From Coemansia sp. RSA 922 (taxonomy: Eukaryota > Kickxellomycota > Kickxellomycetes > Kickxellales > Kickxellaceae), in contig JANBQS010000428.1 of the NCBI GenBank assembly GCA_027577415.1, positions 1-18,341 on the forward strand: a stretch of 18,341 nt of DNA. Direction: 5' to 3'. This document shows positions 1-8,777 of this stretch, piece by piece (the stretch's first letter is position 1; every line of letters starts with the position of its first letter). Position numbers and translations under genes: made by a program. The notes beneath the pieces are model-generated. The model had not been told where the DNA came from, did no database searches, and worked only from the letters and a program-made list of their open reading frames with translations.

Positions 1-15
1 TTTTTTTTTCTTCGA

Positions 16-1314
16 ATGCGCTTGCTGGTGCAGCGTCTCGGATTCACTTCACATGGTGCTTTTCGAGTCCCAGTCGCAACGGCGTCTGCTCGCTTGGATC
101 GACTACGCCAAAGAGCCTACACTTTGCAGCAGTCAATTCAGCACACGACCAATCCATGGAACCACGTACTATCGCATGCCAGACATCCAGCCCTTGCGAC
201 TCCCGGTATGATTACGGGCTTTTGGCTGATACGCCTCTTGCATCGGCTGCAAAAGATCTGACCACAAAATCCGATTCCCAGCACTGGCGTACTTCCCTGG
301 CTGGTGCACATGTCGTTGACATCCAGCCACCTTGGTTGTGCCACTCAGCAGAGCTTGCATCACATGGATGCCCTGTCGATCGAGCAATGAGCCAGGGTTG
401 AGCTAGTCTTGGCTTACATTTATGTCTTGTAAGCAAAGTGTGAGATCGCTCGAGGCAAGCAAGTGAGCTGGAATAGCGCTGGTGACATGCGTGCTATGCA
501 AGTGGCGCCTATTAGCAAGGTCTTTAATTGTGAGTGTCGCGAGAAGACTCTAGATCTAGTCTGTAAACCTTACGTCTTGGAGTATGCTGGCAGGAACCAG
601 TCAGATTTCATCGTGTTTAACAAATCACTAGTCGCCTATGCGCTGAACGGCGATATTCGTACTGTCCCGAGTCTCATGGAAAAGTATCCAGAGCTCAGTG
701 ATATTGCGACATGGACTGAGCTTGTGCGCTGCATATTGACTCAGATCCAAGCAAGTCCCGGCGATGTCCGTATGCTCCAGCCACTGGCATCCGCCAACTG
801 GCTGGCATTTATTCTGGGCTTGGAGCAGCGACTCGCTTTGCATGGCATACGGTTCATGCAGGTTATGTTTGGTCAGGTCATACAGTCTGCTGTTCAACGG
901 TCAGATATTAGTGCGGTGCTGCGGATCATTGAGCATATGAGAGAAAATACTTTTGTCCGGTTTAGCACCAATATGTTGCGTATGGTGCTAGGTCTAGAGT
1001 ACCTATTTGATCTCAAATGCGCCCTTGTCAAAATCACCCTGTCTGGTTGTGTGGGCGTGAGGCTGGGACATAAACTGCTGGCGCAGGTGGGTTGGATGGT
1101 GAGAAGTGAAGCGGACATTGGGCAACTGCCGGAGATCGTGGACCTGTTTAAGCAGAAATACGGCATTGAGATGAAGGGCGTGGACTACGATTATTTGGCT
1201 GAGCTGTGTATGCAACTGGGCGCTTTCGACATGTTGAGATGTTGGATTGGAGCTAGAGTTGCTAGACTAGAGTTGTTGCCAAACTTTACGGCTAATTCAA
1301 TGGTGGTGGCATAG
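16..1314 (+). pseudogene. Probable mitochondrial PPR-like helical-repeat protein, 5' part broken by three stops
   Basis: One reading frame runs from ATG 16 to TAG 1312-1314 but is interrupted by TGA 259-261, TGA 388-390 and TAA 430-432; after 433 it is open for about 293 codons. The first about 36 residues (MRLLVQRLGF...) are rich in Arg, Ser and Ala with almost no acid, as in a mitochondrial presequence. Sequence between the stops still looks protein-like and joins smoothly to the open part (MDALSIEQ, then ARVELVLAYIYVL, then AKCEIARGKQ). The 3' part is a run of amphipathic helices with phrases such as FNKSLVAYALNGDI and SAVLRIIEHMREN, resembling pentatricopeptide repeats; that assignment is by pattern only. 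The first ATG after the last stop is at 487 (276 residues), so a shortened protein is possible. An alternative is an unseen intron removing the stops; I found no convincing donor, branch point and acceptor set. PPR-like proteins act in organellar RNA metabolism. This copy is probably inactive. Confidence 0.5.
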
Positions 1315-2506
1315 CACTGTTAATAATATATATATGTACAGCTTTCAACGCTATGTCTATTAGCCTGTGAATGTACCGAACTGCATGCGACTACCTTAGT
1401 ACACACATGTTAAGGATGCATAAGGGTTCAGGTCATTTCAGCAATTTTGTATCCATGATTGTGAGGTACTCGTTAGTTGAAGCGCATCACACGGTTGGAG
1501 TGTAAGAGCATTGAAGATGTGAAAAGGAAGGTATCTGATTAACCTAGCCTAATGGTTCAAAATCAGTAGAGTAGCAGGTACAATTCAATGCGTGGTATAA
1601 AAACTAACGGCGAGTGTTTTATCATAAACAGTACCCTGGCATAAAAAGAAAGGCTTATTTATGCTGTCACTGTAAAAAATATGAGGTCATGTTTAGAGGA
1701 AAAGTAGCCTGTGGCTTTCATTATCAGATACAATGAAAAAGGAAGAGGGCAGTAGATACTCTGGTTGTGTACCAACAATGGAAACCGACAGTGGTAGCTA
1801 GTAACGATCGGTGAAAATAAAAAAACGTCAAAAGCGCCGATATCTTTCGCATCAGGGGCAAATAAAAGAGGAGCAAAAAAGCTGGGACACTCGGTATTCC
1901 CATATGGTCACCCACTATAGTACTAACCGAGCTGTAACCTACTTGTCTTCGGAGATCGGGACGGGATCCGGAACTTATACAGGTTCATATGGCCCCAGCT
2001 GAATGTGGAGGTTGCGACAATGTATATATAGGGATACTTTTCCCAGCGATTCGCTGATCCGATCACCAAAACAACGCCCTTAAAGGTTGCGCCCAAAAAA
2101 AAATTGATCCCCAGAATAATGGATTTCATTCCTTGAGAGAGATTGCTTGGCTGGGGGTCTCTATTGGTGTCATTTAGCACGAGTATTGAAAAAGCAAGAT
2201 GTGAGACAACTACAGACATGTTGCATGATACTAGATAGATTTCCAACCAACCAAGGCAGACGAAAATAAAATGCAGCTAGTTCATTTAGGCATGGCAGAT
2301 GGGGTTTCCTATGCATGCTGTTGATCGTGTTTCCATACTCAGATAATAGGAGGGAAAAGGGAAAACGTTTTATAGAAGGCCATTGTGTCAGGTCCACTTT
2401 TTTCTTTGAAAAGCCCCCAACCATCTACTGTTGTTCTTTGATGGGTCGCACACTCACTACACTTTTGTTTGGAGAGGAAGCAGGCGTGGCTTTTCCTATA
2501 GTGATC
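1315..2506. other. Intergenic region without a recognisable gene
   Basis: About 1.2 kb of AT-rich sequence. Short open frames occur on both strands (for example 1923-2246 on the minus strand), but none has a recognisable domain, a good start context or coding-like composition. An alternating TA run lies just after the upstream stop (about 1324-1335) and may belong to the 3' end of that gene. I see no tRNA, terminal repeat or transposon gene. Confidence 0.6.
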
Positions 2507-2757
2507 ACCATTAGTCGACGCCTAGCGGCATGACAGGGGCTAGTGCCCCACCCGCCGGATCTCTTGGGTTTTTCTTAGTGGATTCCACACTACCAGTGCA
2601 GTGCTCTGCTGTACTGGTGTCGGTCTCCTGAGTGCTGATGCACTCAGCTTCTTGCCAAAAGGTAAGAGAGCGAAAGGGCTTTTTAGCCTATAAGCTGGGA
2701 TACGATTTTTTTTACCTGGGGGGTCTTGTGCCACCAAAAAAAAAAAAAAAAAAAAAA
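2507..2757 (+). repeat. Retroposed short element, copy A (5' truncated, poly-A tail)
   Basis: The sequence from 2507 to about 2735 is homologous to the 3' two thirds of copy B (2860-3092) and of copy C. It starts abruptly inside the element and ends in an uninterrupted run of about 22 A. Abrupt 5' truncation plus a 3' A tail is the signature of LINE-machinery retroposition (SINE, or the 3' end of a non-LTR element). Copy A is clearly diverged from B and has a different 3' terminal segment before the shared GCCACC-A(n) end, so it represents another subfamily or an older insertion. Several hairpins are kept: 2593-2601 with 2609-2617, 2628-2635 with 2640-2647, 2651-2656 with 2661-2666, and 2677-2680 with 2685-2688. 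Confidence 0.75.
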
Positions 2758-3112
2758 CCAGACTGAGGCTTGGCCTTGATATGACATTCAGTGACATGTA
2801 GATTCCATGTCGCAGTTAGTCCCCTCACACAGGTGAGGGGATGGTAATCGTAAAGGATAACCATTAGTTGACGCCTAGCAGTATGACAGGGGCTAGTGCC
2901 CCACCCGCCGGATCTCTTGGGGTTTTTTAGTGGCATTGACCACACTATCAGCACAGTGTCTTGCTGTGCTGGTGTCGATCCCCGGAGTGACAACAGAGCA
3001 CTCAGCTTCTCGCACTTGTAGTGAGAGAGCGAAAGGGCTGTGTAGCCTATAAGCTGGGATGTGATTTTTTCCCCAAGAAATTCTGAGCCACCAAAAAATA
3101 AAAATAAAATAA
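2758..3112 (+). repeat. Retroposed short element, copy B (A-rich tail), inverted partner of copy C
   Basis: This copy begins directly after the poly-A of copy A with CCAGACTGAGGC and ends in GCCACC followed by an A-rich tail interrupted by T (3093-3112). Aligned by eye to the reverse complement of 7738-8075 it shows only a handful of differences over about 335 bp, so the two copies are recent. It contains strong hairpins: CCCCTCAC/GTGAGGGG at 2821-2840, GGGGC/GCCCC at 2889-2902, a 9-bp stem at 2948-2956 with 2964-2972, and a stem at 3009-3016 with 3020-3027. A box-B-like string (GTGTCGATCCCCGG, from 2972) is present but poorly conserved in copy A, so Pol III transcription is only a possibility. 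Open frames on the opposite strand are shared with copy C only because the two are nearly identical; I do not treat them as genes. Confidence 0.8.
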
Positions 3113-3280
3113 TATTTTCTTGCCAATAATCCTTTTGAAAATAACAGCTGAGGAGCCCCACTTCTAAGACACGCACAATAATGAGGAGTGACTTTATTGC
3201 CAAAGAGCTTTAGTTCTTTCATCAAAAGACCAGCTTTGGCCACAGCATTTTTTTTTTGCCTGCTAAAGGATTGAGCACAC

Positions 3281-3294
3281 TATATTTAAAAAGG
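3281..3294 (+). promoter_or_regulatory. TATA-like element of the ABC transporter gene
   Basis: TATATTTAAAAAGG lies about 109 bp upstream of the first in-frame ATG (3390). It is followed by a pyrimidine-rich CTCCACT-containing leader (about 3328-3360), a usual layout for a fungal core promoter. It sits about 170 bp after the tail of repeat copy B. Confidence 0.5.
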
Positions 3295-3389
3295 CATGCC
3301 TGCTGCTGGCCAAAAAAATTACCTGTTCTCCTCCACTCAATATTTCTCCACTCCATTTCTTGGCTACCTAGTTGCTTTTAGTATTTTCA

Positions 3390-6300
3390 ATGATTATCCA
3401 GGAGTATTTTTATTATGCAACTTCAGTATTGCAGCACTCTGCTCTTCCAGCCGTAGATGTTGTTATTGCTACCATGTCACTTTACGTAGTTTTACATAAC
3501 TGGGTGACATTGTCTAAGGGGTTTGGCAACACATCGTCTCTACTAGTATGTGCTGCTCTTGCTGCGCTTGCTCTCCACTCATCTGTTGCTTGGACTGGTC
3601 TCCTCTATTCATCTGCTGTGCTCTTGTCTACTGTTCTGAGTAGTTCAACAACTGACTACATTTGGTATCAAGCATTTCACTTATTGGGTGTTTACCGAGC
3701 ACTGAGTGGTTCAGGTGAAGTGTGGAGTAGGGCAGTATGTGCTCTGTTACATGGCGCTCTAGTGCTGGCCAACCTTGATGTCTCAAGCAAAGCCCTGCTA
3801 TACCAGGTTTTCCAACAGTGCACCTATGCACAAGAGCGCTACCTTTTGAAGATTCAAAAGCTGCGCCAGATTTCACTTGATGACTTGTGGCCACTTCCTG
3901 CATGCTTCCAGCTTCACAATTCTCACAGTGACTTTCAGTATAACACTAAAGAGTCATGGTTTGTTTTGCGTGCCATCTTCCGCATGATGTGGCGTCCAAT
4001 GATCCCTGTTTACATTGTCGGATTGCTCCTTCAATTTGTTCCACTGATCAAGTTAAGGCTAAATAGCAACATCATGCATAAAGCCAATGACATGTCTAAC
4101 TACAGCATGTACATGATTACTGCTGACATGGTGCGTGTATTGATTATTAAATTTCTTAATAGCCAGAAAGATATAGCTGAAGATTATCTTAGTAAAGAGA
4201 TGTCAAGGTTTGTAAATGTCTTACGGCTGGAGTTTTTTCGCTTGCCTTTAAAGAGACAAGGATTAAGGAAGCCAGTAACTACTAATTCAGCTGAGGGTAA
4301 TATTAGAATTGTAATGTATATTCCTCAAAATATTCAAATTCGTCTCAACATATTATTATCTGCTGCAATAAAAGCTTGGATGCTCTACAGTCAATTGGGG
4401 ATATATGTATTAATTGCAATAGCACTCCCCTATTGCTTCAGGCTTATTTATTCAAGGCTATATATTCTCATTGGTAGTAGCTATAGCTCTTCTGTCCAGA
4501 GCGAAAGTAAACATTTTAACAACGATTTGAAAGATATAACTCAGGGCATAAAGTCAATTAAGATATTTGCTTGGGAGAATATGTTCCCTAGCTCAATGTC
4601 CAAGCAGATGCTTACAAGCAGTAATACAATGCCTTGGCGTAAATATGCAGATCAAGCCTTGGAGGTCATTTTGGATATAGTAAACACACTAGTAGATGAC
4701 TTTGGAATACTTGTAGCCCTTTACGCCTTTTCAAAGTCACAATCAATGGCAGCTATGCATATTCCTAATTCCAGGATAATTGAACTCGATTATCTTATTA
4801 ACTATCTCCAGAGTGACTTTAAATCACTAAGTGGCATTATCAAGGATGCTGAGAGGGTTCTTAATGCCAACAGTAGTCTGGAAACCATGCTTAAAGGGGA
4901 CTATCTCAATTCCCTGCCTCATTCAGATGATATTTCAGAGGTTGGTCCATTAGTAGAGATGAAAAACTGTAGCTTTACCTGGGGACAAAGGAATAACGCC
5001 AGAAATGTTCTTTCAGATGTTACACTTAATGCTGGGGCTGGAGAACTGGTGGCAATAGTTGGTAAAACGGGTACTGGAAAATCGTCCCTGTTATTGGCCA
5101 TGTGCAGTGAAGTGGAAATGACACAAGGTACTGGTAGACTGGTTGGAAAAATTGCATACTTGGAGCAGCAGCCATGGATCATGAATGACACATTGCGTGC
5201 AAATATTCTCTTTGGGCGTGAATATGATGAAGAATACTACTGGAAGGTGTTGGGTGCTTGTGCACTTATTGATGACTTGGAGATGTGGCCAAAAAGCGAT
5301 ATGACAATTATTGGTGAGAATGGCATGAACATTTCTGGTGGTCAGAGGGCCCGTCTGGCATTGGCCAGAACTGTGTACTCACAAGCTGACATCTATTTCT
5401 TGGATAACCCTTTGTCAGCAGTGGATGCTATTGTCAAGCGCCATATTCTAGACAATATTATCTTGAGCACTGGGCTGCTGGGCAACAAGCTGCGCTTTGT
5501 CACCACTCATGCAGACAATATCTTACCACTATGTAACCAAATTGCTACTGTGGACAATGGTTGTGTTTCAGTTAAAGTGCAGACACCTCATGCTCATACT
5601 GCATTCAAGTTTAAAGCCCACGCAAAGTTCAAGCAGAAGGATGTCAAGAATGCCAGCAACAAGCTACATAAAACACCAACTTCAGATGAGAAGGACATGA
5701 CTAATACCACTGATGAGAGCACAGATCCAATCACTGACACTGGTAATGACTCCAAAGCACCAAAGCAGTGGTCACATTGGAGTAATGCATTGTATGCTAT
5801 TCGCATCTGTGGATTACTAGTAGTAGCCACTAGCATATTGATGGGGGTGTTTGAGCATGTACTGCAGCTTGTACTTGAAAAGTACAGTCTTGATGCATTA
5901 CATGTTAATAACAACTCTAATCAAGCCAGTAATAGTGCAATGCTTGGATATATTGGTATTAACCTACTGAACAGTTTGCTTTCCCAATTGATAACAAAGC
6001 TTCAAAGACATGTCAGGGGTTTAATAATCAATGACAAGTATAAACAGAGCATAAATAATATGTTAATTCGAGGTCTATTGTCTGCACCATTGTCGTACTT
6101 TGAAAGTAAACTCGAGAGTGATATTAGTGGTGAACATTCAAGTGCAGCATCTATAGTTACTGGGTATGTTCCTACATTTCTATCAAGGGAATGTCCAGAT
6201 GCCTTCTCTGCACTAATACTGGTATACCGTATTGCCAATTCTGCTCCTTGGCTGTTCTTTTGCATTCCACTATTTACGCTCAGGTCGCAAATGGTTGAAT

Positions 6301-7676
6301 CCCTCTTTGGCTCATTGAAAGATAATGTTCAAAAACTCTCCAAAAAAGAGGAAATGAATTATAGGATAAACAATGACATGTCCACCAAAGGAGCCCAAAT
6401 GATTCGTCTCTTTGGCTTAGAGCCCCATTTCACCAACAGATATATAAAGTGTACAGAGAACAAGAAACGTTTAGAGATAATTGGTTCATCAGTATCTAGA
6501 CTAAGTAATCAGTTTAGAGTGTTTTCTGGAGCAGCATTAGATTCAATCCTCTTGTACATTTACATTATTTTCTCAAAGATTGGTAGCTACAACTTACAGG
6601 TAGGAGATATTATTCAATTCAAGGACAGCAGTGGATCATTGGATTGGAATAGTAGGTGTCTTCTCAGTTTCGCTGAAGATGTTACAGAAATGTTAGAAGA
6701 AGTAAATATGTTCCGTAATCTAGCTGAGCGTGATCCAGAGGCGCCATATGTAATTGATACCTGCAGACCATCTGCACAATGGCCACTCAATGGCAAGGTT
6801 GAATTCCGCGACTTTAGCATGAAATATGGATCACATCTTGACTATGCTCTGAGGAATATTAACCTTACCATTAATCCAGGAGAAAAGATTGGCATTGTTG
6901 GACGGACTGGTGCTGGTAAATCTTCACTAGCTAAAGTATTGTTTAGGCTGATTCATGAGAATACCAGCGGTTCTATTGCAATTGATGGTCAGGATATTTC
7001 AGAGTTTGGTGTTGGAGATTACAGACCACGACTGGGCATGATTCCCCAAGAGCCATCAATGTTTAGTGGATCAATCAGAAGGAATTTAGATCCACTGAAT
7101 CAGTTTGATGTTGAGGAGATGTGGGCATCACTAGTAAAGTGCAACTTGTCTGAGCTAGTTTCATCCAAGGAAGTATCAAGCAATGGCAGCGAGGAGTCAG
7201 AGTATGAAAAAGATCAAGCACATAAAAGAGAGCAGTGGCAAAAAGCTGGTTGGCTTAAACGTGTATTGTTACTCCTATTAAACAAGATGCCAAGCAACCT
7301 GTATTCAAATAATACATTAAAGCCTCGGGGACTTAATAAGTTAATTCAGAGCTGCTTTGAAAGTATTAGTAGTGGCCAACAGCAGCTATTTGGCTTGTGT
7401 CGTGTAATTATGCACAAGCAAAAGATTATTGTGCTTGATGAAGCCACAGCCAATGTTGATTTGGAGACAGACAAGTCTGTTCAAGAGCTGATTCGCAAGG
7501 AGTTTAGAGACTGCACTGTGCTGACCATTGCTCATCGTCTGGAGACAATTATGAATAGTGATCGCATTATTGTCATGGACAAGGGCACCATTGCTGAGAT
7601 TGGCACACCACAGGAGCTGCTTGCCAAAGACGGAATGTTTGCTCAGCTAGTCAAGACCAGCGATTTTGGCCAGTAG
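3390..7676 (+). CDS. ABCC/MRP-type full-length ABC transporter
   Basis: This intronless gene encodes 1428 residues from the first ATG (3390); the frame is open a few codons further upstream but without an ATG. The N-terminal about 150 residues are hydrophobic and resemble a TMD0/L0 region. TMD1 covers roughly residues 190-500. NBD1 has Walker A GKTGTGKSS (558-566), signature ISGGQR (648-653), Walker B IYFLD (668-672) and H-loop His707. A second membrane domain follows, then NBD2 with Walker A GRTGAGKSS (1171-1179), Q-loop Gln1220, signature ISSGQQQ (1326-1332), Walker B Asp1350, catalytic Glu1351 and H-loop His1382. As in MRP proteins NBD1 lacks the catalytic Glu; here it is Asn673. Family members export glutathione or other organic-anion conjugates and drugs across vacuolar or plasma membranes; the substrate here is unknown. 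An insertion of about 50 residues lies between the Q-loop and signature of NBD2. The gene is flanked by inverted repeat copies B and C. Confidence 0.95.
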   Translation: MIIQEYFYYATSVLQHSALPAVDVVIATMSLYVVLHNWVTLSKGFGNTSSLLVCAALAALALHSSVAWTGLLYSSAVLLSTVLSSSTTDYIWYQAFHLLGVYRALSGSGEVWSRAVCALLHGALVLANLDVSSKALLYQVFQQCTYAQERYLLKIQKLRQISLDDLWPLPACFQLHNSHSDFQYNTKESWFVLRAIFRMMWRPMIPVYIVGLLLQFVPLIKLRLNSNIMHKANDMSNYSMYMITADMVRVLIIKFLNSQKDIAEDYLSKEMSRFVNVLRLEFFRLPLKRQGLRKPVTTNSAEGNIRIVMYIPQNIQIRLNILLSAAIKAWMLYSQLGIYVLIAIALPYCFRLIYSRLYILIGSSYSSSVQSESKHFNNDLKDITQGIKSIKIFAWENMFPSSMSKQMLTSSNTMPWRKYADQALEVILDIVNTLVDDFGILVALYAFSKSQSMAAMHIPNSRIIELDYLINYLQSDFKSLSGIIKDAERVLNANSSLETMLKGDYLNSLPHSDDISEVGPLVEMKNCSFTWGQRNNARNVLSDVTLNAGAGELVAIVGKTGTGKSSLLLAMCSEVEMTQGTGRLVGKIAYLEQQPWIMNDTLRANILFGREYDEEYYWKVLGACALIDDLEMWPKSDMTIIGENGMNISGGQRARLALARTVYSQADIYFLDNPLSAVDAIVKRHILDNIILSTGLLGNKLRFVTTHADNILPLCNQIATVDNGCVSVKVQTPHAHTAFKFKAHAKFKQKDVKNASNKLHKTPTSDEKDMTNTTDESTDPITDTGNDSKAPKQWSHWSNALYAIRICGLLVVATSILMGVFEHVLQLVLEKYSLDALHVNNNSNQASNSAMLGYIGINLLNSLLSQLITKLQRHVRGLIINDKYKQSINNMLIRGLLSAPLSYFESKLESDISGEHSSAASIVTGYVPTFLSRECPDAFSALILVYRIANSAPWLFFCIPLFTLRSQMVESLFGSLKDNVQKLSKKEEMNYRINNDMSTKGAQMIRLFGLEPHFTNRYIKCTENKKRLEIIGSSVSRLSNQFRVFSGAALDSILLYIYIIFSKIGSYNLQVGDIIQFKDSSGSLDWNSRCLLSFAEDVTEMLEEVNMFRNLAERDPEAPYVIDTCRPSAQWPLNGKVEFRDFSMKYGSHLDYALRNINLTINPGEKIGIVGRTGAGKSSLAKVLFRLIHENTSGSIAIDGQDISEFGVGDYRPRLGMIPQEPSMFSGSIRRNLDPLNQFDVEEMWASLVKCNLSELVSSKEVSSNGSEESEYEKDQAHKREQWQKAGWLKRVLLLLLNKMPSNLYSNNTLKPRGLNKLIQSCFESISSGQQQLFGLCRVIMHKQKIIVLDEATANVDLETDKSVQELIRKEFRDCTVLTIAHRLETIMNSDRIIVMDKGTIAEIGTPQELLAKDGMFAQLVKTSDFGQ

Positions 7677-7726
7677 AAAGTTATGTTAGACTGTCGTTTG
7701 CTTTTAGTACGTTTATTGTATAAAAA

Positions 7727-8075
7727 TTTTTTTTTTTTTGATGGCTCAGAATTTCTTGGGAAAAAAATCACATCCCAGCTTATAGGCTACACAGCCCTTT
7801 CGCTCTCTCACTACAAGTGCGAGAAGCTGAGTGCTCTGTTGTCACTCCGGGGATCGACACCAGCACAGCAAGACACTGTGCTGATAGTGTGGTCAATGCC
7901 ACTAAAAAACCCCAAGAGATCCGGCGGGTGGGGCACTAGCCCCTGTCATACTGCTAGGCGTCAACTAATGGTTATCCTTTACGATTACCATCCCCTCACC
8001 TGCGTGAGGAGACTAACTGCGACATGGAATCTACATGTCACTGAATGTCATATCAAGGCCAAGCCTCAGTCTGGT
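7727..8075 (-). repeat. Retroposed short element, copy C (inverted relative to B)
   Basis: Read on the minus strand this is nearly identical to copy B, from CCAGACTGAGGC to GAGCCATC and then an A tail (a T run at 7727-7739 on the plus strand). The tail begins only about 50 bp after the transporter stop codon, so the insertion lies in or next to its 3' untranslated region and is convergent with it. Unlike B, homologous-looking structure continues upstream: at 8063-8087 GCCTCAG and CTGAGGC can pair as a 7-bp stem spanning the point where B is cut off. C is therefore probably a longer copy and B a 5'-truncated one. No target-site duplication could be identified by eye. Confidence 0.8.
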
Positions 8076-8450
8076 GGGAACTGAGGCTGGCAAACAACGT
8101 ACTGCGTTTCTTCCCTGGTGCTGGACAGGTGAAGACCCGCTAACCTCTAACCTGAGGATGTAAAGACAAAACGAAACAAACCGAAACTGAAGAACTAAGA
8201 TGATTCTGCAAAGGGGACGTGCAATCCCAACCGACTGCCTTATGAGTACGAGAGAGTCTGACTCACAACTCTGTTGTAGTTGAGTGTTAGCCCTAGTATT
8301 TCTACTAGGTTTCCAGGGTGAGCCACGTGGAGGCTGTTAAATATCTCTTTTGGATCTCGGTACCATTGTCATATGACTTGACTCGGCTCAGTCCAGTTCC
8401 CACGGTTCACTGGTTTGTTTGGCACTTTGGATATAGTGCGTGTTTGGCTG
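8076..8450 (-). repeat. Possible 5' continuation of copy C, dense in hairpins
   Basis: This stretch has no open frame of note but many short perfect inverted repeats: CCTAGTA/TACTAGG at 8292-8309, ACAAC/GTTGT at 8265-8277 inside a CTCA/TGAG outer pair, and GGGA/TCCC around 8218-8230. The pattern resembles the hairpin-rich body of copies A-C and suggests one longer structured element running on the minus strand from about 8450 to 7727. The boundary is a guess because no second copy of this part exists in the window. It could instead be ordinary intergenic DNA into which C inserted. Confidence 0.35.
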
Positions 8451-8777
8451 GTTAACATCTTTCTTCTCTTCTTTAACCTTTCCAATATTTAATTTATTGA
8501 CACTTAAGATTTTATAAGCTACGCTAGTTCACTCCGCTCTAAAATCTAATAATATTAATTTACTTTCTCTTTTCCACTATTTTATCAATACATATTTGCT
8601 ACCTTTCCCTATTCTATATCATTGCCTCACCCCCCACACAACATTATTAATTTTTGTATGAGCATTCTCCGATATGGCATACTATTAGCAACTATTGATT
8701 TTCAGGTTACATTGATATCCACATAGTAGAGTAATATATTGCAAAAAACAGAAGCCAGTATTAAACCTTAGGTTTTA
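8451..8777. other. AT-rich intergenic spacer
   Basis: Very AT-rich, pyrimidine-biased sequence between copy C and the end of the F-box-like gene. It presumably contains the 3' untranslated region of that minus-strand gene. No gene, repeat or RNA feature is recognised. Confidence 0.5.

Noticed and set aside
1923..2246. 107-codon hydrophobic minus-strand frame
   Set aside because: It lacks an ATG at its start, has no recognisable family and lies in AT-rich spacer; the first ATG leaves 98 codons with no support.
2885..2930. GCCGGATCTCTTGGG in the element, resembling the GGATCTCTTGG core of 5.8S rRNA
   Set aside because: The match is about 11 bp and the sequence on both sides does not continue like 5.8S rRNA.
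2944..2990. tRNA-like 9-bp stem with 7-nt loop and box-B-like sequence in copy B
   Set aside because: No acceptor stem, no good A box, and the B-box-like string is not conserved in copy A, so no tRNA gene or firm tRNA-derived origin is claimed.
7683..8084. 133-codon open frame over copy C, with a matching frame on the minus strand of copy B
   Set aside because: The frames run antisense to the A-tailed element. They agree only because B and C are almost identical; in the diverged copy A the frame is not maintained.
8150..8190. CTGAGGA followed by CGAAAC, resembling a hammerhead ribozyme core
   Set aside because: Stem II would be only 3 bp with an unpaired AAA insertion, and no flanking stems I and III of suitable length could be found.
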